Assembly: GCF_001908375.1 (NCBI RefSeq)
Contig: NZ_CP017244.1
Coordinates: 1,302,001 to 1,366,000 of the forward strand
DNA: 64,000 nucleotides
DNA from: Rhizobium etli 8C-3
Lineage (GTDB): Bacteria; Pseudomonadota; Alphaproteobacteria; Rhizobiales; Rhizobiaceae
Reading direction: 5' to 3'
Part shown: piece by piece, positions 47,071-54,406 of the stretch
Numbering within the stretch: position 1 is the stretch's first letter
Layout: each line of letters begins with the position of its first letter
Translations under genes and position numbers: made by a program
Notes under the pieces: generated by a model
Told to the model about the DNA's origin: nothing
The model's database searches: none
What the model saw: the letters and a program-made list of their open reading frames with translations, nothing else

Positions 47071-47850
47071 TCAGCGGTTGAACATATCCTGCCACTGCTT
47101 CTCGCCGATCATGCAGTCGGTAGCCGGTACCTCGCCGGCAATTTTTTGCATCACCTCAGGCGGGCCAAGGCCACTGATCTCCATCACCAGCTTGCGGCGC
47201 ACAGCAACGGCGAAATCCTCGATCTTGCGAACCGGCAGCACGAAGGATCCGGGGCCACCGATCACGCAATCGGCATAATATTTGTCAAGCCCGCTCGGAG
47301 CATCGGATGGTCTCAGCATAATCGCGAGACCGTTGATGACGATGCCCGCCCTTAAGGCCTTGTCCCGGGTGGTCATGACCGGATCGCCGGAATTGTTTGG
47401 CCCGTCCCCGGAAACGTCGATCACCTTCCTCACGCTGTCGTAGGGGCTTGAGGCTATCATTGTGGCGCCTTGGGCTATCGCAGCGGAGATCGAAGTGCGA
47501 CGCTGCGTGCTGATCGGTCGCGCTTCCAGCCTATCGGCGAAATCGATTGCATCCTGCTGCGTCTCGATCAGCTGCCACTCGATCACGGAATCGGGTACAA
47601 CATAGCCTGCCCATTCAAAATAGCTGATGACGATGCGGCCGGTGAGACCGCTGTTCACTGCTTCGATGAATTCCTTGTGCTTGAGCGCGTCGATATAGCC
47701 CTCACGCTGGATGCGAACTTCCTCAAAATCCATGGACCGTGAGGTATCGACAGCAAGGACAAGCTCGACATCGACCTCGCCTTCCGTGGCTTGCGCCACT
47801 GTCGAGGCGAGACCGGAGAGGCTGATGAGAACCGCGAGTGTCGTAAACAT
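47071..47850 (-). CDS. DUF1194 vWA-domain secreted protein
   Basis: 259 aa. It has a Sec-type signal (MFTTLAVLISLSGLASTVAQA). The mature protein is a von Willebrand factor A domain with a MIDAS-like motif DTSRSM (VLAVDTSRSMDFEE), VIDVSGDGPNNSG and the DUF1194 pattern throughout. A TTG codon at 47934 would add 28 residues, but the ATG at 47850 puts the signal peptide at the N-terminus. It is probably periplasmic, of unknown function. It is divergent from the GGDEF gene at 48156. Confidence 0.82.
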   Translation of the reverse strand: MFTTLAVLISLSGLASTVAQATEGEVDVELVLAVDTSRSMDFEEVRIQREGYIDALKHKEFIEAVNSGLTGRIVISYFEWAGYVVPDSVIEWQLIETQQDAIDFADRLEARPISTQRRTSISAAIAQGATMIASSPYDSVRKVIDVSGDGPNNSGDPVMTTRDKALRAGIVINGLAIMLRPSDAPSGLDKYYADCVIGGPGSFVLPVRKIEDFAVAVRRKLVMEISGLGPPEVMQKIAGEVPATDCMIGEKQWQDMFNR

Positions 47851-48155
47851 CGTCAACCAATCACTGCGTAATCCATAAAGGACTGTAACACAGCCTGGCG
47901 AGAGAATGACCCTCGACTGCCTGCGTTCCTTCAACTTTCAGTGAGAGAAAAATATGGCCTTGTCGCCGGGTTCCGACGGGTGATCAGCATCTCGACAACC
48001 GGATCGACGCGACCCGCCCGATCGTCGGCTGTGCCGCGGCACTGACTGAGCGAATTGCGGCTGCACCGCAAATGGTTGCGATCATGGCAGGCCATCTTCA
48101 AAGTACCTGGTATGCCATGCTTGCCTGCGGCAGATGTTCCGCTAGTTGGGTTCGA
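47851..48155. other. Divergent promoter region between DUF1194 and GGDEF genes
   Basis: 305 bp without a gene. It should contain promoters for both flanking genes. The GGDEF gene could begin upstream at 48072, which would occupy part of it. No clear -35/-10 pair or palindrome was found. Confidence 0.35.
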
Positions 48156-49436
48156 ATGGATGTCCAGGAGAATGCAGTTCCCACTGGTTCGTTGAATACG
48201 TCCCAACAGGTGCCGCTTCACGTGCAGGACCCAGCTGCCATGGCGGAAGTCGAACGGCTTCTCACACGCCGGACACGTGACATCCGTCTCAAAGGCGAGC
48301 TTCGTCGCCTGTTTCGGGAGCGCTCCTGGTCGCGAACGGCCAAGATCGTTCGCGCCTGGATGATATGGGTAGCTTTGTTGGATGTGCTGACGCTGTCGCT
48401 CAACATGTTGATGCTTCCAGGAGCCGTCACCCTGCCGATGCTGCCAGCGAGCAGCGTCCTTCCGGCCGTCACAATGGCCGTCGCCGTTGTTTGGCAAAGG
48501 CCGCGCGCCCCCTGGCTCCAAGGGCTCTCGCTGATTGCCGGCATGTTTCTCATTCTCTTGTCGATCGCATTGGTGGGCGTGAGTGCGGGTGGCGAGTTCT
48601 ACGAGCGGCACCTGAACATCATGCTTTTCGTGGCGATTACAGCCATCATCATCTTTGGCATACCATTGGCGTGGACGGCGACGATCGCCGCTTGGGCCCT
48701 CGGCCTTTATCTCGTTTTTCAGTTGCTGAACCCAAACCTTGAAATCGGGAGCGCCCTGGCTGCGACGCTGTTTTTTGCCAGTGGTATCATCGCAACGGTC
48801 GTTGCCAGACGAACCATGACGATTCTGGCCCAGAAGACATTCCTTCTTGAGCTTCGAGACCGCAGCCGTGTCGCCGAACTGGCCGACGCCAATGCCAGAC
48901 TTGAGCATCTCGCAAGAACCGATCCTCTAACCGGGATCGCAAACCGGCGCTGGATGATGGAAACGCTCGATCGGCTCTGGGGCGGTGGCACCAAATGCCC
49001 TGCAGGCGCAGCCATGCTGATGTGCGATATCGATGAGTTCAAGACCCTAAATGATCGTCTCGGCCATGCTGAAGGCGATCGCTGTCTCGTCGAGGTTGCC
49101 GATATTATCCAGGACTGCGTGCGGCGCGATCGGGATCACGTGGCGCGCTACGGCGGCGAAGAATTCCTTGTCCTGCTTCCAGGTGTGGACGCGCGCGGGG
49201 CCATCGCTGTGGCTGAACAAATTCGCAAGAGCGTCGAAGCCGGCACGTTTCCCAACCCCGGATCGCACGTCTCCCGTTACGTCACCTTGAGCATTGGAGT
49301 GGCGGTACAGGCGCCAGCCGCAGAAGCGGCAACGCCCGAGCAGCTTCAGCATCGAGCCGACGCGGCGCTTTACATTGCCAAACAGGCCGGTCGCAATCGC
49401 GTGGTGCTCCACGGAGCGGCTCCATCGAGCATCTAA
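48156..49436 (+). CDS. Membrane-bound diguanylate cyclase (GGDEF)
   Basis: 426 aa. About six membrane helices (residues 65-245) are followed by a short coiled-coil (ELADANARLEHLARTDPLTG) and a C-terminal GGDEF domain. The domain has the active-site GGEEF and an RxxD product-inhibition site (RDRD, five residues before). It makes c-di-GMP from GTP at the inner membrane. The ATG at 48156 (MDVQENAV) is chosen. An upstream ATG at 48072 would add 28 residues of unlikely composition. No EAL domain is present. Confidence 0.88.
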   Translation: MDVQENAVPTGSLNTSQQVPLHVQDPAAMAEVERLLTRRTRDIRLKGELRRLFRERSWSRTAKIVRAWMIWVALLDVLTLSLNMLMLPGAVTLPMLPASSVLPAVTMAVAVVWQRPRAPWLQGLSLIAGMFLILLSIALVGVSAGGEFYERHLNIMLFVAITAIIIFGIPLAWTATIAAWALGLYLVFQLLNPNLEIGSALAATLFFASGIIATVVARRTMTILAQKTFLLELRDRSRVAELADANARLEHLARTDPLTGIANRRWMMETLDRLWGGGTKCPAGAAMLMCDIDEFKTLNDRLGHAEGDRCLVEVADIIQDCVRRDRDHVARYGGEEFLVLLPGVDARGAIAVAEQIRKSVEAGTFPNPGSHVSRYVTLSIGVAVQAPAAEAATPEQLQHRADAALYIAKQAGRNRVVLHGAAPSSI

Positions 49437-49572
49437 GCTCGCTTGTCCCGATACGGAGCGGACACTTGGCCAGTATGCCCAGTCGTAGTCTCGCCTTCGC
49501 CAGTCACTTTGGGATTTTCGAAGACAGCCACGGCCGCTCACACCGGAAACCGAGCCCCTCCGGGTGTCGGGA

Positions 49573-50607
49573 TTAAGCCGCCGCTGTCGCCGCGTCACGG
49601 AATGAAACGAGTTTCTGGCGTCGATCATCCCATAGCACAAGCCCGACGCATTGCAGGCTTTGCCAAAGTGTAATGCGTCCGATTCCGGCAAGTTGCGGAT
49701 GATCGCGCAGCACTTCGGGCAGCCTGTAATAGGGTATGCGGCTGGAGAGGTGATGGATGTGGTGAATGCCGATGTTGCCAGTCATCCATCGCAGCACCAG
49801 CGGCAAGTCGTAATGGGACGCACCGTGAAGGGCAGCTTGCGGAAACTGCCATTCGTTACCCGTCGACCAATGTGTATCCTCGAACTGATGCTGGACATAG
49901 AAGAGCCATATGCCCGCCGCACCCGACATAAGCACGATCGGCAGGTGGATCAGCAGGAATGGCCATATCCCGACAATCCACATCATCAAGCCCGCAAGTG
50001 TGACGACAGCAAGGTTTGTTCCCATCGTCGATACCCAGGGAAGCGCTCCGGAATTCATCATTCCGATCGGCAGGCGCTGCTTGAAGAGGAAGAGCCAGGC
50101 CGGGCCGATGCCGAACATCACGAGTGGGTGCCGGTAAAGGCGGTAGCCGAGCCGCCTCATGGGCGAAAGGGCGCGGTATTCTGCAACCGTCAGGGTCGTG
50201 ATGTCGCCAACACCTCGCTCGTCCAGATTGCCAGCCGATGCATGATGGGCGGCATGCGCCCGGCGCCAGTAATCGTAAGGGGTCAGCGTAAGCACGCCAA
50301 TCACACGCCCGGTCCAATCGTCAATGCGGCGACGAGCGAAGAACGAGCCATGGCCGCAATCGTGCTGGATCATAAACAGGCGCAGCAGGAAGGCTGCGGC
50401 CGGAAAGACTGCCGCCAGTCCGTACCAGAATCCGTAAGCAAGGGAAAAAGAGGCGACAGCCCAGCATAGTGCAAACGGAATGATAGTGACAATCAGCTCG
50501 AAGGCGCTGCGACGAACCCGCGGCTGACGGTATTTCGACAGGGTTTTCAACCAAACTGCGACGTCGTCTTCAGGACGTAAGGCAGGTGTATAGACATTTG
50601 CATTCAT
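49573..50607 (-). CDS. Membrane fatty acid desaturase (acyl-lipid, delta-12-like)
   Basis: 344 aa integral-membrane di-iron desaturase with the three His boxes HDCGHGS, HAAHH (RRAHAAHHASAG) and HHIHH (IGIHHIHHLSS), and about four to six membrane helices. It introduces double bases into membrane acyl chains, helping fluidity at low temperature. ATG at 50607 (MNANVYTPALRPEDD) is preceded by AGGAA. The longer upstream frame is Arg/Pro-rich and overlaps the DUF6481 gene antisense-free spacer, so it is rejected. The cold-shock gene 600 bp away suggests a cold or envelope-stress theme. Confidence 0.88.
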   Translation of the reverse strand: MNANVYTPALRPEDDVAVWLKTLSKYRQPRVRRSAFELIVTIIPFALCWAVASFSLAYGFWYGLAAVFPAAAFLLRLFMIQHDCGHGSFFARRRIDDWTGRVIGVLTLTPYDYWRRAHAAHHASAGNLDERGVGDITTLTVAEYRALSPMRRLGYRLYRHPLVMFGIGPAWLFLFKQRLPIGMMNSGALPWVSTMGTNLAVVTLAGLMMWIVGIWPFLLIHLPIVLMSGAAGIWLFYVQHQFEDTHWSTGNEWQFPQAALHGASHYDLPLVLRWMTGNIGIHHIHHLSSRIPYYRLPEVLRDHPQLAGIGRITLWQSLQCVGLVLWDDRRQKLVSFRDAATAAA

Positions 50608-50689
50608 TAAAAGCGGTTCCTGTTCGCGCATCTTGCACCATCTGTGCGCGCATGACCTGTTTGCGTCCATAAACGCAATGGTCGGAGCG

Positions 50690-51049
50690 TCAGGCCTGAC
50701 GAGCCTTGCGCGCGGCATAACGGCGATCGCGTTCGGCCTTGCGTGCGGCTTCGGTGGCTTCGGCGCGTGAAACCTGATCGGCAATTTCTGCCTGACGAGA
50801 TTCGGCTTCTGCCTTTTCCTCGGCCGCCGCATCGGCAAGAATTCGACGGTTCTGTGCCGCCTTCAATGCTTCCCGTTCGGCCCGACGGAGTGCACGGGCC
50901 TGGGTCACCGCATCACGCGCGGCAAGTCGGGCCTGCATGGCAGGATCGGCCGATTTCGGGGCGGAGGCAAACTTTGCCAAAAGCTCTCGTTTTGCATCAG
51001 CCGCAGCATTGCGGCGCTCGGTAAAGCCATTGTCGGTGGGACGTCTCAA
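50690..51049 (-). CDS. DUF6481 family Ala/Arg-rich helical protein
   Basis: Highly charged, Ala/Arg/Glu-rich and helical along its length (DAKRELLAKFASAPKSADP, then ALRRAEREALKAAQNRR), ending YAARKARQA. This is the pattern of DUF6481, common in rhizobia and of unknown function. No ATG fits. A TTG at 51049 (reading LRRPTDNGFTERRN) is favoured because AAAGGAATATC is properly spaced before it, giving 119 aa. A longer start at 51136 is possible. Confidence 0.65.
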   Translation of the reverse strand: MRRPTDNGFTERRNAAADAKRELLAKFASAPKSADPAMQARLAARDAVTQARALRRAEREALKAAQNRRILADAAAEEKAEAESRQAEIADQVSRAEATEAARKAERDRRYAARKARQA

Positions 51050-51163
51050 CAGATATTCCTTTGGATCTCGTAACGTTGCATGCGTGGAAAGAATGCGCAG
51101 CCAATGGAAGCCCGGTGCCGCACTGGTATCGTGCACTCCTGAAGGAGTTCCAGAACGGAAAGA

Positions 51164-51183
51164 GGCCAGACACGGGCCTGGCC
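51164..51183 (-). terminator. Hairpin downstream of the cold-shock gene, putative terminator
   Basis: GGCCAG and CTGGCC form a 6-bp stem with an 8-base loop, about 50 bases past the cold-shock stop codon. On the minus strand it is followed by CTCTTT, a weak T-run. Position is right, strength is low. Confidence 0.35.
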
Positions 51184-51230
51184 CCTTGAAGCTTCATGCC
51201 AGTAAATCCCCGGTCACCGGCGGCTAAAGC

Positions 51231-51440
51231 TCAGGCGGCCTTGAGCTGGCTGGCAGACATCTTGCCCGACTTGCTGTCGCGCTCGAGTTCAAAACCGAGC
51301 TTCTGGCCTTCGACGATCGAATTCATCCCTGCACGTTCGACAGCAGAAATGTGAACGAAAACGTCGGCGCTGCCGTCATCAGGTTGGATAAAGCCGAAAC
51401 CTTTGGTGGAATTGAACCATTTAACCGTGCCGGTCGTCAT
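51231..51440 (-). CDS. cspA: Cold-shock protein, CspA family
   Basis: 69-aa OB-fold nucleic-acid chaperone. It begins [20 protein letters not shown] with RNP1 (KGFGFI) and RNP2 (VFVHI), and ends [10 protein letters not shown]. The ATG at 51440 gives the standard length. A sigma70-type promoter at 51578-51605 leaves a leader of about 130 nt with a perfect hairpin, the layout expected when the mRNA itself responds to temperature. No neighbour appears to be in the same transcript. Confidence 0.93.
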   Translation of the reverse strand: MTTGTVKWFNSTKGFGFIQPDDGSADVFVHISAVERAGMNSIVEGQKLGFELERDSKSGKMSASQLKAA

Positions 51441-51470
51441 AACGAAGCCTTTCTTAGCAAGATTGTTCAC

Positions 51471-51489
51471 CGCTGTGCGATGCACAGCG
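51471..51489 (-). promoter_or_regulatory. Hairpin in the cold-shock mRNA leader
   Basis: CGCTGTGC and GCACAGCG pair perfectly over eight bases around a three-base loop, about 30 nt upstream of the start codon. It is well placed to influence translation or stability of the cspA-type mRNA. Confidence 0.5.
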
Positions 51490-51577
51490 CGTTTTCGACT
51501 TTTGAGAGAGGGAAGTTCGTCACGAAGCGCTGGGCGCAGCAAAAACAAATATCGGCAAACAAAGTATCGATGGCCGG

Positions 51578-51605
51578 ACTATAGACGCTTTGATCATCAC
51601 GTCAA
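51578..51605 (-). promoter_or_regulatory. Sigma70-type promoter of the cold-shock gene
   Basis: On the minus strand TTGACG (51600-51605) and TATAGT (51578-51583) are 16 bp apart, close to consensus. Initiation would fall near 51571, giving a leader of about 130 nt. Confidence 0.55.
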
Positions 51606-51685
51606 CTTCTTGTTTGGGCGCTTTAGGAATATTCTACTTTCGGTAGAACTGGACGCGCCACTCAGGTTGAGGGCACCACGCTGCT

Positions 51686-51931
51686 TCAGTTCTTCCGCCT
51701 GGGCAGTGGATATGCATCGTCTTCGTAAAACCTCTGCATCTGCTGCCCATCGAAGCGGGCTTCCTCAACTTCCAGAACGGAACCGCGAAGCATCGATGCG
51801 GGCATGTCCTCGATCGCAAAGCGAAGTGCTTCAGCGGCTGAATCAAACCTTTTGTACCGAAGGTGGCTCGTTCTCCTTACGGTCTTGCACGGATAAAGTC
51901 CTGCCGCAGCATTATAATCAAACGGCGCCAT
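51686..51931 (-). CDS. Conserved small hypothetical protein (81 aa)
   Basis: Starts MAPFDYNAAAGLYPCKTVRR, with AAGGAG properly spaced before the ATG at 51931. It continues with SAAEALRFAIEDMPASMLRG, VLEVEEARFDG and a basic tail, a compact alpha/beta-like small protein. I recall similar short proteins in rhizobia but no assigned function. It overlaps the end of the upstream gene (51918-52136) by 14 bp, so the two are probably in one transcript. Confidence 0.65.
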   Translation of the reverse strand: MAPFDYNAAAGLYPCKTVRRTSHLRYKRFDSAAEALRFAIEDMPASMLRGSVLEVEEARFDGQQMQRFYEDDAYPLPRRKN

Positions 51932-52136
51932 GGGAAGGCTCCTTACGGGCAAGCGGCGTCACGAGGTTGGCGTTTCTCGTGCGGTTTTCGAGCCGCTGCT
52001 GCCTTTCAACGGGCCTTAGTTCTCTCATTCTGAGGATCTGCCTGGCGCGTATGTCCTGTAGCTTGGCAGCATTGGAACCTTCTGGCGCTACGCGTTGGAA
52101 CAGGCTCTGCGCCGTGTGGCGGGTCGTATCTATCAT
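51918..52136 (-). CDS. Small hypothetical protein (72 aa)
   Basis: ATG at 52136 (MIDTTRHTAQSLFQRVAPEG) is preferred over 52154 because AAGGATATC is well spaced before it. The product is basic and Arg/Gln-rich (IRARQILRMRELRPVERQQR), probably helical and possibly nucleic-acid binding. No domain was recognised. It overlaps the following 81-aa gene by 14 bp. Confidence 0.5.
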   Translation of the reverse strand: MIDTTRHTAQSLFQRVAPEGSNAAKLQDIRARQILRMRELRPVERQQRLENRTRNANLVTPLARKEPSHGAV

Positions 52137-52146
52137 AAAGATATCC

Positions 52147-52410
52147 TTAAACATGGATGCGCGAGGCAGTAGCGTCCAGCGCAGTCATCTTCGCCAGGTG
52201 GAATTCGCAACGTCGCAGTTCCTGGATAGCCAAGCACTCGCCCGGACCGGCGAAATCAGGAAGCCCAAAGGCTGAAGACATAACAGAGAGATGGTGACGC
52301 GGACCACCCCTTTCAAGGCGCCGCCACAGCGTATCTCCGCGCCAAGCACCTTCGTGCGTGACCACCCGACCCTTCATAAAGTCAACCTTGGGGTCCACGA
52401 AGGTAGTCAT
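52147..52410 (-). CDS. Doubtful small hypothetical protein (87 aa)
   Basis: Its ATG overlaps the stop of the upstream frame (ATGA, 52407-52410), the main argument for it. The translation (MTTFVDPKVDFMKGRVV, later GPGECLAIQELRRCEFHLAKM) has no recognised domain. It would end 11 bp before the next likely start. It may be spurious. Confidence 0.3.
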   Translation of the reverse strand: MTTFVDPKVDFMKGRVVTHEGAWRGDTLWRRLERGGPRHHLSVMSSAFGLPDFAGPGECLAIQELRRCEFHLAKMTALDATASRIHV

Positions 52411-52727
52411 TCGCTCTTGCGTGTCCGGCGTCGCTTTCGCACGCGCTGCAGACTTGATTCCTCCCCGGGTTCCACTTCTGCCGTCGAGGGCTTTGCCCCG
52501 CCTTCGGGCGCTGCGGGATCCGGATGGCTAGAGCGCTCGCGATTAAACTGCGCCCGCTCTTTTAGCAGTGCAAGATACCGCTCGCGAACTTGTGGCATGG
52601 TCAATTCACCAGTGACCCAACATTCGATCAAGGCATGAAAGGCTGGATCGGCATCAATTTCGAGACCGAGCCTGCGCGCGCGCCCAAATGCTTTATTGAC
52701 AGCCAACCGACGACTTTTGATGCTCAT
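52407..52727 (-). CDS. Hypothetical protein with a VbhA-antitoxin-like motif (106 aa)
   Basis: The N-terminal half (AFGRARRLGLEIDADPAF, then WVTGELTMPQVRERYLALL) resembles the short helical antitoxin-VbhA-type pattern: GL-E-D-P followed by GE-T/I-M-E-R-Y. The C-terminal third is a disordered, very basic tail (RVRKRRRTRKSE). No Fic/AMPylase toxin gene is next to it. The assignment is tentative and the function unknown. It heads the small-gene cluster running down to 51686. Confidence 0.5.
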   Translation of the reverse strand: MSIKSRRLAVNKAFGRARRLGLEIDADPAFHALIECWVTGELTMPQVRERYLALLKERAQFNRERSSHPDPAAPEGGAKPSTAEVEPGEESSLQRVRKRRRTRKSE

Positions 52728-53100
52728 GCAGATATCCGCTCAAATATCGAACCAAGTGCCACGATCCTTTATAGCGGGCTATGTGTCGACTCACCAACAT
52801 GAGGTAGTGCCCACTAGCCCCGGCGGGTTGGCTGATAGCCACATCCGATCCCGACCAAATCTGATGCGGTTCGGTCATTTTCGCGCAGATCTGCCACCGG
52901 CGCTACGATCGCCTGGCATCGATACGGCTCGCAAGCACGTCGTCATGCTGCCCAGATGAGACGCTGGCATGAGTTGGGCGGGAAGCGCGCCTTCGGTAGG
53001 GTCATTGGTACCGGCAGGCGATTTCGGCAGAAAAGGAATTTCGAGAACCGTACACATTGATGTCGCCGCTTGTCATCGCATGAATCGCCCCGCAGTATCA
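52728..53100. other. 373-bp stretch without a convincing gene
   Basis: Frames on both strands are short and unconvincing. The left end should carry the promoter for the small minus-strand cluster. The right end abuts the broken iron-transporter-like gene. No repeats seen. Confidence 0.35.
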
Positions 53101-53590
53101 TCAATTCCTGCGCCCGGGCGATGGAGTCCAAACGGTTCCCGGTCCGCCGTCCGGAGCAGCCTCGACCATGACTGTCCGTTTACCTGCAGCGACCTTTCCA
53201 ATGACGCCCACAGCATAACCGATCGAAAACAACGAGGCGATGACTATGGCATTGGAGAGGCGCAGGGCAATGGCAGCGTCTGATATGAACAAGACGGGGG
53301 AGACGACCAGTAAGGTAGGCATAAGGATCAGTAGAAATAGGGCTGACGCGCCTACAAAGTCCTGCGCTTGAGCTCGAGCTCGCACCTCTTCCGCTGGGAG
53401 ACGCAGCGGCGGAGGAAGGGGGAGCAAGTACGTCGCTCACGGTGTCGACCCGACGATGGCAGAGGCCGTCGAGAGGGCCGGTGCAAAGGTGTTGCACACC
53501 ATCTTCAGAGCTGCAGTAAGCAGCTCGCCGACGAGGTATCGACCATGTTGGGTTTGCTGGAGCAGTGGCATTAAAAAATGCGGAAGTCGC
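53101..53590 (-). pseudogene. Remnant of a VIT1/CCC1-like membrane transporter gene
   Basis: The readable part (LPPPLRLPAEEVRARAQAQD, then FVGASALFLLILMPTLLVVSPVLF, then DAAIALRLSNAIVIASLFSIGYAVG) resembles the C-terminal half of VIT-family (vacuolar iron transporter-like) proteins of Alphaproteobacteria: two or three helices with the ALRLSNA motif. Upstream, a TGA closes the frame and only scattered sense remains in other frames (TVSDVLAPP). No N-terminal membrane part or start is found. Family assignment is moderate. The gene is clearly not intact. Confidence 0.4.
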
Positions 53591-53695
53591 CAAACTATGT
53601 TAATTTCAACGCCGAACACCGACACGACGTTGGGCAGCGAGCCGCCTTCCGCAAGATTTTTTACCTTTAGGTACTCCTACCGAAGGATTGTGATC

Positions 53696-54091
53696 ATGCG
53701 CAGAACATTTGCGTACCTGACGATCGCTACGTTCTTCTCGACCTCTGCCTTCGCAGATCCTGCCGCCCTAGCTGCAAACGTGAATTTCAGGGTTGGCCCC
53801 GGCACCGGATTTGACGCGATGCGTGTTATTCCTCAGGGCGAGGAAGTCGATATCAAGGAGTGTGATGCGGGAGCCTCCTGGTGCGCAGCAAGTTACTCAT
53901 CAGCCTTGCTCGAAGGGCCCTGGGGCTTTGCCAGCTCGCAGTATCAAACAGGCCACAGGCAACACAGCCTATCCAGAACCGGGCGGAAACCGGGCCCGCA
54001 CCACGCCGCAATCAGCAGTTTCGTCAACGGGCACCGGATCATCTTTCCATCGATCGGGCCGGGCGACAGTTCGGCAATCGGAATGAGTTGA
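53696..54091 (+). CDS. Secreted SH3-like (SH3b) protein, C-terminus frame-disrupted
   Basis: ATG at 53696 after AAGGA. A Sec signal (MRRTFAYLTIATFFSTSAFA) precedes a small SH3b domain (NVNFRVGPGTGFDAMRVIPQ, then VDIKECDAGASWCAASY). After WGFASSQY the reading frame loses sense and stops at 54089. A Gly-rich tail typical of such proteins (RNFQNFDRGGGYSGGG) appears just beyond in another frame (to 54261). The gene was probably longer once, or contains sequence errors. SH3b proteins bind periplasmic or cell-wall ligands. Confidence 0.55.
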   Translation: MRRTFAYLTIATFFSTSAFADPAALAANVNFRVGPGTGFDAMRVIPQGEEVDIKECDAGASWCAASYSSALLEGPWGFASSQYQTGHRQHSLSRTGRKPGPHHAAISSFVNGHRIIFPSIGPGDSSAIGMS

Positions 54092-54406
54092 GCCGCCATT
54101 ATGGCCGGCTTCATCAGGGTTCTGGTCGTAACTTCCAGAACTTCGATCGCGGCGGCGGGTACAGCGGCGGTGGCCGCAGGTTCCATGGAGGCGGTGGTCG
54201 CGGTGGCGGAGCAGCCTTCCGCGGTGCTGGCGCGCGCGGCTGTGACGGCCGAGGACGCTGAGCGATCGAACTTACCTGGGCGCCACGGCTCGTCGAGCTG
54301 CTGTCGATCCTCGTCGCACCACAGTCGTGAATACCGGAAGAAATTATCAGTTGAGACCGCTGGGGGGCTAAGGTCCCGCTACAGCACCGCCAAAAGGGGC
54401 ACCACC

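Noticed and set aside
46850..47095. 81-codon minus-strand frame between the vWA and GGDEF genes (includes LPPQWLRRLRLDGYFKRV)
   Set aside because: Partly protein-like, but no ribosome site, it overlaps the vWA gene start region, and I recognise no family. A relic is possible.
47931..48908. 325-codon minus-strand frame next to the vWA gene
   Set aside because: It lies opposite the GGDEF membrane domain, and its translation is His/Asp/Arg-rich and low in hydrophobic residues.
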